From NCBI GenBank assembly GCA_033439795.1, contig JAUTDP010000005.1, positions 2,571,001 through 2,635,000 of the forward strand: a DNA stretch of 64,000 nucleotides. The letters run 5' to 3'. Below the pieces are notes generated by a model. The model searched no databases, was not told where the DNA came from, and worked only from the letters and a program-made list of their open reading frames with translations. The stretch is from Sordaria brevicollis (Eukaryota > Ascomycota > Sordariomycetes > Sordariales > Sordariaceae). Numbering within the stretch: the stretch's first letter is position 1; each line of letters starts with the position of its first letter. Shown here one piece after another: positions 21,354 to 33,398 of this stretch. The position numbers and the translations under genes are program-made.

Positions 21354-24219
21354 GCCTGGGGCTGGTGGTCGTTGCTGGATGGAGGGAGTAGGAAACAAGA
21401 GAGAGGGGAGAAAAGGAAGAATACAACGGAAGAAGAGACAAGAGAGGAGGGAAGGGAAGGAAGGGTTTTTATGATATAGAGGAGGGAAACACATACGAGT
21501 TATGACTGACGATGATATACCCGAATACATCTTGTTTTTCAAGGTCGCTGACCGACTCCTTGAATCAGGCACCATCCGTGACAATAACCAGGGGGGCCAG
21601 ATCCGCTATCCTGCCGATGCCCTCGAACCAACAGGTCGCAGTCAGCACAAGCGAGATACCATGAACTTCATCGTGCATCTTCGAGCCTGCTTTGTTAGAA
21701 TCAGTCTCGAGCCAACCAGACGTCAAAGTCGCAACGAACTTTCCTTCAGCCTTCGCAAGAAGAACAAACAACTGGAAGTCAGCAAACTGACCACCGCCAA
21801 ATATCCAAACCGGCTCCTATCCTTAGAGGTACCTCTTAACCAGAATCTACGTGGTTTTGCCTCGCGATAGTCGTCTGGCCCACCCTGATCAGCTCTTACG
21901 ACTTCTCAAGCCATTGCTTCCTACCTAACGCCGGATACCCTGCCAGGACAACATAAAGGCACGCACACTATAGAGACCCTGACGGAAGTCTTGACGGATC
22001 TGCACCAGGTTTCATTGCGACACCAAACAGCCTTTGTGTAGCCCATTGATAGTACCTAGTGACGTTCGTCGTGGTCTCTGTCAAGAATACAATGGTCAAT
22101 AACACCTTTTTAAGGGAATGCTCGCTGCTCCGTTATTCTTTTTCCGCGAATTGAGGTGGATCCGATATCAGTCTACGTGATAGGTCTTTGGTCGATAGTG
22201 ATACAAACTTCGAAGAGGGCGAGAAACAAAGACGGAGGCATGTGCGGGTACGTAGGTACAGGTATTCTTGGCAAGAATGCTCTCCAGGGCCTGAACCTGG
22301 CGGACCTTCAAGGCCATCTCCATTCTCCTTGTCCTTGGTGGTCTCAGGTTTCTCTTCCTTCCTGGTAACTTGGTAGCGTAAGGACCTAAGAGCGCCGCAT
22401 GCGCTGCACGCGGCATTGTCCTTGGGTTGTGCAGACATCATGGCCGACATATGTAGGTGAGGCGGCGACTTTCTTCTCGACCTGCTTATCCGCCTGGCCA
22501 AGGAAGATGAGGCGGAGCAAGGCCTTATGCTCCTGCATAAAAGCTGCGGACATAGCGCCTAGTGGTGGCCTTCATGGCCGAGTTTTTGTCCTACCACCCG
22601 ACGGAAGTCGACAAGGCGGTCGTGCTTGTGCTCGGGCACCGGGGTGCACTCACTCGGCTTCGGCTGGGCCAGGCAAGGCAGCATATTCCTATATAAAAGC
22701 GCCGGAGCGCTTGGTGGTAAGTGGCGGTTGTCCGTCGTTGTACGTAGAGGTAGTGGGTTGTTGTCGGGTTGTGGTGCCGTTGTTGTAGTTCGGTGCTGGT
22801 GGTGCTGGCTGAAGGAACCTGGTGTGCTGGTGATATTTTGGTTCTTGCTACGGCCGCAAGGAAGGAATATTCCCTCGCACCTTCTCTGGGAAAGGGTTAG
22901 GAAAGACTTTCTGTCCTTGACGACACGGATAAAGTAAACCGCTGTGCGCTTCATGTGGTTTTCAGGATGAGAGATGAGAGGTATAGAAACCTTCGTTGCG
23001 TCCTCACTCTGGGCTTATCATGAGGCCGAAACTAGTTCCTCACATAAGGTACTGGCACTGCCGGAGATTTGCCCTTGGCTCTACAAAACCCCAACTTTTG
23101 ACGGGCTTTGTACCCACGCGGCCTTTCTCGAAGGTATAAATAAATTCCGGGAGTAGCGACCTCGAACCAACTGGAGTAACGGAGGAGGAGATTGATGTGT
23201 TGGAGGAGTCGTCTGAGCAGCAGCACCAATCCTCCCAACACAACCGGTTTGAGAGCTGGTACCACAGGCTCAAGCGCAACGCGCCTACCCGCCAATCATC
23301 CCAGTATTGGGACCGCAAGATCAACCGCCCTGATGAGCACCCGACGTAGCGCTACGCCGCAAATACGCCGAAGCATACAAAACCCCAGCGCGTAAAACCC
23401 ATCAAGCCGCCATTTTCATCATCTCCGTGTTTGAACTTTGATCGATACAGGTAGTGTAGGAATGGTGATAGAAGACCGACCCGGGAGACATCCGCTTCAA
23501 AAGTCGCAGTGGGTGCCGCGCATTACCTCGTCTTCCTCGTCGTCTGTGAGGGCTGATCCACGTCAGCGAATAGGTCGTCGTCGTCGACAGACTTATTGGT
23601 ACTCAGAGTCCAGATGGGTAGAGCAGCCATCAAAGTCAGCAACCAGTGAAGAAACTACCGTGGCATGGGTTTGAACCAAAAGGGGCGTGATGGCCGTCTG
23701 ACTCAAGCTCATCTTGCTCCGTGGGCAAGCACGGGAAGAAAGGGTTGCGTCCGCTGCCTAGGGGTTTGCCTGATGGCCGGGGTGCTGTCGGAGTCTCGGG
23801 AAGGAAACTCGGCGGCACGAAGACTTGAGCGGCAGACGGCGAAGTGGTGGTTGAAGTGTTGGCGAAGTTCGCGCTGCTCGCGGTGCTTGCGGTGGAAGCG
23901 GCGGGGGAATGTCGGACATTCTGGCTTCCTAGAGCGGTCGGGGCTTGTCGGTCTGTTTCTGTTTCCGGGGACATCAGTTCTTCAATACAGGCACGGTAGA
24001 CACTCGATCACGACTCCAGAGAGAGACGTCAATGTCGAATCAAATAATGGTTTTTTGTTACAGCTACTCCAACATGATAAGGAAGTGCTTGAAAGGGGTA
24101 TCAATCTAAAACTAAACTCCATCCACACTCATCCACATTTCTCGATCTTGCCCTTCTTCTTCTCGACCTACTTCTCGACCTTCTTCTCCCCCTCCTTCCA
24201 CTTCCCATCCTTCCCCCCA
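21354..24219. other. Gene-poor region with possible decayed coding remnants
   Basis: About 2.9 kb downstream of the FAD oxidase. Several minus-strand stretches look protein-like but are broken, for example 22400-22560 (LLRLIFLGQADKQVEKKVAA), 23040-23324, and the ORF at 23636-23974 listed separately. They could be the far 3' exons of the SNF2-like relic that starts at 26.2 kb, but this cannot be shown. Confidence 0.35.
23636..23974 (-). CDS. Hypothetical Ser/Thr/Pro-rich ORF
   Basis: 112 codons from an ATG at 23974 (MSPETETDRQAPTALGSQ), rich in S, T, A and P, then PCLPTEQDELESDGHH. No domain is recognised. A GTAGTT donor and a GCTGAC branch site near its end suggest that it continues into another exon with an acidic stretch VDDDDLFADVD around 23.57 kb. 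It lies downstream of, and on the same strand as, the SNF2-like relic and could be part of it. Confidence 0.3.
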   Translation of the reverse strand: MSPETETDRQAPTALGSQNVRHSPAASTASTASSANFANTSTTTSPSAAQVFVPPSFLPETPTAPRPSGKPLGSGRNPFFPCLPTEQDELESDGHHAPFGSNPCHGSFFTGC

Positions 24220-24628
24220 TTAAACATCACACCTCAACGTCCTCAGAACCTCCACTGTCCTCGTAACCCTCTCCTCCTGCTCCACACGCTTAGTTTCCCT
24301 TCCCCACTGATCTATGCGCATGAAGATCCATGAAGTCCTGACCTTTTCCGTAGTCACGGTCCTCGTGATTACCTCCTTGATCGTTGGACTGATCATGCGC
24401 GTGGAAAGCAGCTCGGGGGGTGACCTCCGGCGGGTGCGCACGACCTTAGGGCCGGTGGTTAGGCTTGAGGCCTCTGTGGCCGACGCCCTTCCGTGAACAA
24501 TGCTGTCTGGATTACCGGGCTTGAATGAAGGAACGAAGGACTCATCCCGGGCTAGGTCGAGAGCGGTAGCCGTCTCGTCGCCGATAATAGACGCAAGCAG
24601 CCTAAAAAGCTTATTAAGCTTGGTCTAC

Positions 24629-24655
24629 TATACGAGCGTAGTAAACGCTCGTATA
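24629..24655. repeat. Perfect 11-bp inverted repeat with 5-nt loop
   Basis: TATACGAGCGT and its reverse complement separated by AGTAA, just 3' of the MITE within the decayed helicase frame. Confidence 0.8.
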
Positions 24656-24676
24656 TCTGTCAGCTTGTTTAATGTC

Positions 24677-25079
24677 GAGCTTAACTTACCGCACCCCCCC
24701 TAATGTCTTGTTGCACCCTTTTTTGACTTCGCGCACCCGTAAAAAACTACAGCCGTTTTTATATACCGGTTTCCGTTTTATAAGCGTTACGGTATAATTA
24801 CCCCAAACCTCGCAAAGCCTTTAAAAATCCGGGGAAAAAATTGAAAAAAGATTTTGAAGTTGGGATTCTTATTTAGAGGAGTTTCATTGTTATTAGGGTA
24901 GTAACGGCTTCAAAACATTCGTTGTATTGCGTTTTGAGTTGTAGCGTTATAGAAGCGTGAAAGATTGGAACGTTTTGTCATCGAAATTTACCACTTGTGA
25001 CGGTGGATCTTTTTTTCGGGTGCGTGAAGTTAAAATCGGGTGCGCGAAGACATTAGGGAGGGTGCGGTGAGTTAAGCTC
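24677..25079. mobile_element. MITE, family A, copy 1 (403 bp)
   Basis: Bounded by inverted repeats starting GAGCTTAACTTACCGCACC (left) and ending GTGCGGTGAGTTAAGCTC (right), with the subterminal GCACCC repeated nearby. It is flanked by the exact 8-bp target duplication TTAATGTC (24669-24676 and 25080-25087). The 8-bp duplication points to the hAT superfamily. No coding capacity. Its insertion splits the SNF2-like relic. Confidence 0.88.
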
Positions 25080-25540
25080 TTAATGTCGGTGTAGCCGAGT
25101 ACACCAAGCGCGTTAGAGTTGGCAACAACCGGATTGTCCTGAAGGCGTTGGTGGACATGTTTTGGGTAAATTGCGCCTCGTCGATTACAACGGCCCAAAA
25201 TTTGGCGTCGGGAGGTGAAGAAGGAAAGTTAGGAGGTGGGATGTTTGGTCTGGTTGCGAGAGGGGTCGTGCCACCCCAACCCTGGTGGGGTTGGTTGTTG
25301 TTGGCGCCCATCTTGTGGTGGTCGTGAGGTTGATCGATCTGAAAAGGGATCTGGAGAGGGAAGAGGTTAGTATGGCGGCCAGAAACGAAGATGTCCACGT
25401 AATTAGGTCCACAGTCCACGCCGTCAGGCATTGGGAGGACGAGGAAAGCTTGGAACAAGGTCGCAGGCAATGGAGGGGAGAAGGCCGTTGGGCTATGGGA
25501 CGGGAGGAGCAAGAGGGCTTACATTTATAGTTTCCGGGTC

Positions 25541-25706
25541 CGAAGGCCCGAGACTCAGACTCGCGCCACTTGAAGTGGACTGGTCTATCGCGTACGTGGT
25601 AAGCGCTTGGGATGCGTGGCTCTTCGTGGTCGAGGGAAGGGATATTGCAGCCTCCTGGTAAGAAGGCCCGAGGCTCAAACGCGCCACTTGAAGTGGACTG
25701 GTCTCT
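25541..25706. repeat. Direct repeat of about 46 bp, two copies
   Basis: Segments at about 25541-25588 and 25661-25706 share GAAGGCCCGAG and CGCCACTTGAAGTGGACTGG. On the minus strand both encode a PVHFKWR-like motif, so this is a small duplication inside the decayed SNF2-like gene. Confidence 0.65.
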
Positions 25707-26515
25707 TCTCGGTTAAGGCGTACTTGGTGATCCCCACGATGGGGTCTTGTTGAAAGAAAGAGCAGCGTCAGTATCGCGCGCGTCTGGACTGAAGCGCAAG
25801 CCGCAAGGCGAGATGGGGATGAGGGGGTCGAGAATGATGTATGGAAGTTGAGAAGAGGTCGAGGCCGGAAAAGAAGTGCGATCGCCCCGAGAAGAAGTCA
25901 AGGAGGAGGAACTTACTGTGGTGATACCCGTCGCCCCACGGTAGCTAGGTAGGGTCGAAGTAGACAATTCTTGAGGCTTGATGATGCCGAGCATGTGCTC
26001 CTCGTGGTTGATGGCAGGTATCTTGCGATCTCCTGGTGAGGTATTGCGGGTATGGTTCGCGACGTGGCGAAGAAAATGAAGATTTGTGTGTTTTGCTGAT
26101 GAAGGTGAGAAGGTGAGAGCGTTGCGAGGGGCAGACGAACGAAATTGGGTTTCTGGGCCTGGCTCGAAGTATGTGTTTCCACCTGGCGCAGCGGGTGAAG
26201 GACGGCCCAGTTTCGAAGTTCAGTCCGTTTGCCTGCGGACCGTTTAGTCGAGGTAAATGAGTGTCTGTCGTCCGGGACGGAGCTTGGGCCTCCATCGGAG
26301 TCCAGTCCTCACTCTCCTAGCACGGTCTTGACTTACACAGGCCTCAAGAAGGGTGGATGAAACTGCAGACCCGACCGCAGGGATTAAGGACGAAGGCTTC
26401 AATCTTGCTATCCTCTGTCGCAGTGAGGAAGAAAACAAATGCCAACGCTCCCTCGGAGACTGCTACTGAAGTTCAAGACGACAAACTCAATACCTTGAAC
26501 GGGATGACTTAAACA

Positions 26516-26776
26516 ATGAGCTTTGAGGCCGATGGAGACTCCCATTCGGACGGTCGTCGTGACACTCAGCGCTGGACATTGAGCCCACGTCAAAGCCACG
26601 TATTCGTGGATATGATCGAGGACTACATAGATCCAAGTCGCCTTGCAACTGAGCAAATGAATCTGTTTTACAGAGAGCTCAGAAACTGGGATAAATTTGG
26701 CGATGACTCCGTATGCCATACTCTCCAAGAACACCCATCATCTGACAAGCATCACGACACTGGCCGAGTCCCGTGA
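26516..26776 (+). CDS. Hypothetical small protein, 86 aa
   Basis: ATG at 26516 (MSFEADGDSHSDGRRDTQRW) followed by an amphipathic stretch VFVDMIEDYIDPSRLATEQM and NLFYRELRNWDKFGDD. The composition is protein-like and the frame starts with a proper ATG, but no family is recognised and there is no promoter or splice support. It may be a gene fragment. Confidence 0.3.
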   Translation: MSFEADGDSHSDGRRDTQRWTLSPRQSHVFVDMIEDYIDPSRLATEQMNLFYRELRNWDKFGDDSVCHTLQEHPSSDKHHDTGRVP

Positions 26777-29700
26777 ACCTGAAAGACACTCCAAGACAAA
26801 CGCTATCACGTCTTGCTAACCATAACACCCTCTCGTCTGGTCCCACACTCTCCGTCTGTTGATCTCATGCCTGCACTTGTCTTTCGAAAGTTGGTGCTGC
26901 CGTTTACCTCCTCCTCTGGCCAGTCAACACCTTCACCCCAAACTTCCTCACCGGCAAGCCCATCACCTGGCCAACGCTATCGTTCGAGATGATACCTCTA
27001 TTTCAGACCATGCAAGACTTCTGACAACCAATCCACAATGTTGAAGAACTCTAGCAAAGGGGTAGGATGAAGTTGAACCTCTCGGTTACTCTCACGGCCA
27101 TTCGTTCACTCGAGCCCAGCCGGGGGAGACGACCGTCTAGCAAACGGACCTCAAGTGTACGACCGAGTACGTACCCCTATAAGCCACTTCGACCTCGCTC
27201 CTTCCATTTGCTCTGAACCTTTCTGGCCGACGGGACGACACCAGCCACAAGAGATGACGAACGCCTCGCCCTCAGCTGCACCACAGGTACTGCCAGACGA
27301 AGGAAACCAGTCTCATCTGGTCCTTGACGGTCCGCTAGGGCTGGCCAGACCAAGAGAACCTCCTGCTTTGACGCCATGACAGCCGTCAATGAAAGCCCGA
27401 GTGGACCTCGGCGGCCTGTCAGTCGTAGAACCTCCCGTTGCTTTCCAGCCTGACAGCTGCTACTGCCCCTCGAGCTGGACTGCCAGACCTTGACCTCGCC
27501 GTTTCCTTTCCCTTGCCAGCTGCCACCACCACTGCCACCGTTGCAAATCCAAGTGGATCCCCCTCTTCACCCTTCCCGTCCTCAGCCTTGCCCCTCCTCC
27601 TCCCTCCTCGCCTATAAAAGACTGCCTACCCCTCCCTCTCTATCTCAAAAATTTTTCTTCCCCTTCTCTTCTTCTTCCACATCGATCGCCTTCGGGCGCA
27701 TCCCGCCGCACTCCCTCTACGTACTTTAACGGGGCCCCCCAAATGCCCAAGTAAGTCTTGTTTCTTCCTCCCTAAGTTTCTGGATCAGAGTTGATGCTGA
27801 CTTGCCTTCCCGATGAAGACCCCATCTGACCTAGTTTGGGCCTGGGGGGGGGGGGGGGGGCTCCGTTGCTTGGGGTAGCAACATGGACACCATGCTCCAG
27901 TCCGCGCCCCGCGGCAACCCCCCACGCAACCTGGGTTGCTGCGGGCGCTGTTGCTACCCTGAGCAACCAGAGGCGGCGGGATGAGCATTAGTTTGAACCC
28001 GACTTCGGTCGGCGGGGAGTAAGTCACTACTCCCACTGTCATTCCTGACACTCGACACGAACATCCGCTAAACTTCTCTCATCAACAGCTCACGGCCATC
28101 ACCACCACCACCACTAATTACGCGACTATGGTCGCGGTCAGCCCGGCCCCAATGCCCAGTGGAACCAGCCGTCCCCGGCCCAGAATTTCGGCAATGGGCT
28201 GGGGTTCGGCTGGCTACCAGGGTTAGAAGTCCTTTGCACTCAAATCGGCCATGAAGAGATCGACCGTTCCCAACCTGGCACCGGTCCATTCCTTACACCC
28301 TCCCAATGCCTGAAGTTCCGAGTTACATAGTTCGAACATAGTTCCAACCAGTAAGTTACAACCATCGAGACCATTTAATCCGCAGAAAGACTATGAGCGA
28401 GACTAACCACCCGGACTGATCAGGAAGACGCCGTGAAAGAGATGCTAGCAGATAATGCTAGCTATAGTACTAAGCCCATCGATTTGAGAAACAATCGTAG
28501 CTCCGGCTGCCACGCTTCCGCCTCACGACACGGCCGATTTGAACGGCAGACCCGTTCACAACTTCACCCTATCTAACCGTATCCCATTCAGTCTTTGGAC
28601 CGGTTCCGGTGTGGCGTACGATGTTGATAAAGCCGAGCTAGAGGATTCACAGTTCCAACAGAAGTTCAGAAAGAAAGGGCAAAAGGTGGAAGGCCCTTAG
28701 AGGTGGTCGTTTCGGAGATTGGTAACAGACAGGTGGAAGGTGGAAGGGCCTATGCGAGTTCCGTCATCGTCGTCGTCGTCGTCACCGAATATTTCTTCTT
28801 CTTCCTCTTCCTCGGCCTGTACGTTAAGGGTTCCGTCGCGAGCAAGAAAGATCTTTCCTACCGAGTCCGAGATCGATAGTCAGCAACACAAAACCGATAT
28901 CGATACCGATACCAATCTTCCGATGCCGAGTTCCAAGCAAGGGAGATGGACCGCCAGGGGTACAGGACAGTAATAAGACTTGCGGGCTTGTTGATGATCT
29001 CGAAGATCCAAGGTGCACTGTCTAGCTCAGACGCGAACGAGGGGAGGATTAAAAACGCAAGCTTGAGTCGATGCCCGGATGATAAGTGACCGGGTTGGGG
29101 CGAGAGGCGGTTAAGTTCGGCCCCTTGGGGAGGTCGACTACCGCGAAGTCCTCAAGAGTTGAAGGTAGCATCCTCTCGGCTCAACCCTGTCACCTATCGT
29201 CCTGGTATCGGCTAAGCTTAGGTAGAAAGAAAAGGGTGCAATAGAAACTCAATGACAAAAAAAAAAAACCTTCACAATCTTCAAAGAATTTTCCTGCGGT
29301 TTTTCTTAATGCCTTTCAGAGAACTGTGTAATGTGTGAGCCCAACTCTCGACATAACGAAAAGTCGTGTTGGATGTGTGCAGGTTACTGCCTTAACAACT
29401 CAATGGGCCAGCATCGTAATATAACTGATAGTGCCATATCAATCACGTCAGTTCGCGTGTCTTGGCACTCCTGCATGTCCATGACCACCATCCACGTCAC
29501 TCGACGAGCAAAGCAACAAGTTCAACTCTTTCATCAAAACAACCTAACGAGAGTCTCGATAACATAGGGCTGAACATCCAAAGCCCAATTTGGAAGATGT
29601 CCGAGTTCACTGCCCCCTTTCGTTTCTCACCTGCATGGCCTGCACCCTGAGGGTTGCAATCACAACCGACGCCGCGACGCGGACGGCACGGGCTGATGGG

Positions 29701-30513
29701 CTGATCGGTCAAGTCCGGGTCGCAGTAGTGATTGGTTGGGATACTGTCTTGTAACCGTCAATCCTACGGTCGGTTGCTCAGATTACCTTATCCATTCTCC
29801 AGGCACCAGTTACTTTCCACCTCTGTCGAGTACCGCTTCGTTGTGTAGCGGAAAACCCCACGTTCGTTCGACGGGACACTGGAGCGAAAGTAACGACCTA
29901 CAACAGTCAACAAAGCCCGGTACTTCCAAACTCAGAGCAGCCTCGAGGCCGACGAGAAGGTCAAGAAACCAATGGCTAACATGAAGGATCGACTTACACA
30001 GCGCGATGCATTATCTCGAACCCCTGCCTCCCTCCCGAAAAGGGAACGAGCATCATCTTACATGTAAGCCCTCGGCAAGCCACCGACCACTCTACGACAG
30101 GCCAACGGCAGGCTCGCGAATCTTACACTGGGACATGCGCCAATCAACGATCCCGGTTCGGACCCTGAACGTTCTCATCATGGGAGGCAGCATAGCCGAA
30201 CTCAGCCCTTCGACACGACAGCCTTTCCAACTGGTAGCGATAAGCATGACATGGCGGGGGCAGCCGATACAGTACGTCGTTTTGCGGGATTGGCGTCACG
30301 GATCACCCGCCGTGGCGCCCGAAGGAGGTAACAAGAGTCGAGCTGAGACTTTCGAGGAGGTGTCGAGCAGTGAGCAGCTGCGGATTTGGCCGCGAAGATG
30401 ACAGTATGGAGGGAAGAGTATAAGACCTAGGGCGCTCTTGGATTCGAGTTTGAAAGAAAGCTCTGCTTGGGACCATCAGTTCTTCGCTTCAAGAAGTGAT
30501 ACCGACCGTCAAG
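26777..30513. other. Gene-poor spacer with one promoter-like site
   Basis: About 3.7 kb. At 27612 a TATAAAAG box is followed by a CT-rich stretch and an ATG at 27743 that runs within three codons into a GTAAGT donor, which looks like the start of a gene. Candidate downstream exons (Cys-rich CCGRCCYPEQ near 27.94 kb, a His6 codon run near 28.1 kb) do not join into an open frame, so it may be a decayed gene. A 17-nt G run lies at 27844-27860. The rest shows nothing I can support. Confidence 0.35.
27844..27860. repeat. Poly(G) run, about 17 nt
   Basis: Uninterrupted G run. Its length is prone to sequencing error and may shift the reading frame of the candidate gene around it. Confidence 0.8.
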
Positions 30514-32693
30514 ATGCCCAACACCCTATCCAAGCCGAATGGCACGGTCTCCGTCTCCAAAGCGGACGACGACAAAAAGAAACAGGTCGAGCTCCAATCC
30601 TCCTTCACACCGAGCTTCCTCGAACGCATCGGCGTCTCCACGTTCCATCTCCTTAACAAGTTCATCCCCTGGTACAAGCTCCCAGGCTACATAGGCGCTT
30701 TCAACTTGGCCTTCCTTCGTATCGAGCTCCGACAATACAACTTGCACGATGCCTACGCTTCTACTCAAGCCCAAGGCAACTCCGTCACCGACCCCTTGGA
30801 GGATAAGCGCTTCCTGGGCGCTAGACACTCCGATGGCAAGTTCAACGACCTGAAGCAGCCCAAGATGGGTTGCGCGGGCATGAGGTTTGGACGGAACTTT
30901 CCGAGGGAAGCTTGCCAGAAACCGAGCGAGGAAGAACTAATGACGCCGAATCCGAGAATGATCAGCGAAAAGTTCATGGCTCGGAAGGATGGCAAATTCA
31001 TCCCAGCGACGACGCTGAACTTGTTGGCCGCAGCTTGGATCCAGTTCCAGACGCACGATTGGTTCTTCCATGAGCAGGTCCGTGATTTCGGAGTTTCGTG
31101 ATACTTCCTATTCAGGTCGGGGGCTTTGCCGATCATGCAATGCTCGTGATCCTGTGCGACACCGGGTGTCGCCAGTCTTCGCGTGTGGCTTCGGCTTGTT
31201 CCTTGCTCCTCTTCTCTTTACTTCGATCATTGGCTGACTCTTCGGCTTGTGTCTCAGGACCCCCACGAGAAACTCAACGTCCCGCTCTCCAAGGACGACA
31301 AATGGCTTGAGGAACACATGAGCCTCTATGCCACCAAGCCAGACGACACGCTCGACCCATCCGACATCAAGTGTCCCGGGTACAAGAACCTCAACACCGC
31401 TTGGTGGGATGGATCGCAGATCTATGGCTCTTCCGAGTCTGTGACACAAAAGCTCCGCAGCTGTGATCCAAACGGCAAGCTGCCCCTCGACAGTCGCGGG
31501 CGGGAGCAGTTCCTCCCTCGGGACAAAGATGGAAACGTCTTGACGGGCTTCAATGACAACTGGTGGGTGGGCATGGAGGTCTTGCACACGCTGTTTGCGT
31601 TGGAGCACAATGCCATCTGCGATGCCCTGCGCAAGGACTATCCAGACTGGAGTGGTGACCAGATATTTGACAAGGCAAGACTCGTGAACTGTGCCTTGAT
31701 GGCCAAGATCCATACTGTCGAATGGACGCCGGCAATCCTAGCACACCCGGCGCTGCAAATCGGAATGGCTGCCAACTGGTGGGGTATCGTCGGCGAGACA
31801 TTGACCAAGATTGCTGGAAGACTGTCAAAGACGAGCGAGATCATCAGTGGTATTCCCGGCAGCGGCGCAGAACAAGATGGGGCGCCGTACTCACTGACCG
31901 AAGAATTCGTCTCCGTCTACCGCATGCACTCCTTGATGCCCGGTACGTCTGCCTTCCCACCCCCTTTCCCACGTTCTACTGACACTCCCAAGAAACAATC
32001 GCCTTCTTCTTCGCCACCTCCGGCCAACACGCAACCACCATCCCCGTCGTCGACACCACCTTCACCAAGTCCCAAACACCCTTCGACACCGCCGGTCTCT
32101 CCTTCGCCGACGTCTTCTACTCCTTCGGCATCAACTACCCCGGCGCCATCACCAACAACAACTACCCGGACTTCCTTCGCAACCTACACACCCCCGACGG
32201 CCAAGTCCGCGATCTCGGAACAGCCGACATCCTCCGTGACCGCGAACGTGGCGTCCCCCGCTACTGCGAGTTCCGGCGCATGCTCCGCCTTTCCGTGCCC
32301 AAGACCTTTGAAGAGTTGACGGGCGGTAACAAGATCCTCGCCGCCGAGTTGGCAGAAGCCTACAATAACGATATTTCCCTCGTTGACGCCCTGGTCGGAT
32401 CACACTCTGAACCCGTCATCCCAGGGTTCGGATTCAGCGAGACGGCGTTCAGGATCTTCATCCTGATGGCCAGCAGAAGATTGAAGAGCGATCGGTTTAT
32501 TGCTGGGGAGTGGAACGAGAAGATGTATACCAAGACTGGGTTCAAGTGGGTGCAGAATTCGGGTATGAAGGATGTTTTGGGGAGACATTTCCCGGAGTTG
32601 AGAGAGACGTTGAAGGGAAGTAAGAATGTGTTTGCGCCGTGGGAGATGAAGGAGGGGAGTAAGAAGTATCAGGGGGTGGAGACTAATGCGTAG
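30514..32693 (+). CDS. Alpha-dioxygenase-like haem peroxidase
   Basis: Three exons, 30514-31077, 31258-31942 and 31993-32693, 649 aa, close to the length of plant alpha-dioxygenases. Introns are GTCCGT...CAG (180 nt) and GTACGT...AAG (50 nt). The start is the ATG of MPNTLSKPNGTVSVSKADDD. Features of the animal-haem-peroxidase/PIOX group: IQFQTHDWFFHEQ with the distal His, TAWWDGSQIYG, EVLHTLFALEHNAICD, KIHTVEWTPAILAH, and EEFVSVYRMHSLMP, where Tyr-x-x-His supplies the radical Tyr and the proximal haem His. The likely reaction is alpha-oxygenation of fatty acids to 2-hydroperoxy acids. No P450 domain follows, so it is not a Ppo-type diol synthase. No signal peptide is seen. The product in fungi is little studied, so the substrate is inferred from the family. 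Confidence 0.9.
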
Positions 32694-33398
32694 GTACCTG
32701 TAGGTACCTGCATAAGAGACGGGGAAAGAGAAGAGGAGTGATGATGGGACATTTTGGGGTTGGGAACGAGATGTCACGATGAGCCGCTGGTAGCCGGCTG
32801 GCAGTGTGAATCTGTCGGAAAGGAGAAGGAGCGAGCGGATCAAGATTGATTGAGCTATTATGTAGTATTATGGCAGGTGCGATATGCGTTTATGTTTTGC
32901 TTTCCTCTGGATACCTCTAGTTAGGGAAGGAGCATATGTCGGTAGCAGATTCGTCGGGCTCTTCGCTTTAACGATATCAAGCCTATAAGATCGATCACGT
33001 CGTCTACTTCCCCCTTGATCTCTTTTCTCTGGCTTGGCACCTGTATGTCCTGGAGATGCTTTAAGAGTTCATTGGTCTCCTCTTTTTGGCACATGAATCC
33101 TCCATCTTCTGTCGTGTGTAAAAGGGGATACTCCACTCCGTTTACATGAACGGCATTTCAACGAAGAGAATGACGAAGTGAGTGACGAAATTGACTATAG
33201 ATCTTCGTATCTTCATACCCATGGTTGAAGTATCTAGTGGGAACTCAACGGCAGCCTAACCAGCCCTGGCTCCCGTCCATCACCGCCGCGGTACGTACCA
33301 CCCCCGTCACCCAGTCCTCGTCGCTCCTTCCTTCCTTTCCCTTCCCAAGTCCTATATCAACCACCCCCCGCGCCCCTCCCTCCAACAAACAGTTAAAA
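32694..33398. other. Spacer 3' of the dioxygenase
   Basis: About 700 bp with no gene seen. A short GGTACCTGTA direct repeat directly follows the dioxygenase stop codon. Confidence 0.4.

Larger units (their letters stand above)
24220..26219 (-). pseudogene. SNF2-type helicase relic, split by a MITE
   Basis: Broken minus-strand gene. An exon ending at 25917 with a GTAAGT donor reads INHEEHMLGIIKPQELS, LPSYRGATGITT. Pieces at about 25745-25680 and 25610-25525 share a DRPVHFKWR-like motif. The exon from 25350 (TACTAAC branch, CAG acceptor at 25351) contains FWAVVIDEAQFTQNMSTN and RLVYSATPT, which match motif II (DEAx) and motif III (T/SGTP) of SNF2-family DNA-dependent ATPases. Directly after SATPT the frame is cut by the MITE at 24677-25079. 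Past the second copy of the 8-bp target duplication the same frame resumes (NKLTDIRAFTTLV), hits two adjacent TAG codons, and continues in frame to 24220. The TAGs could be CAG changed by RIP. Exon phases do not all agree, so it is not a working gene. The nucleotide-binding motif I was not located. Confidence 0.6.
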
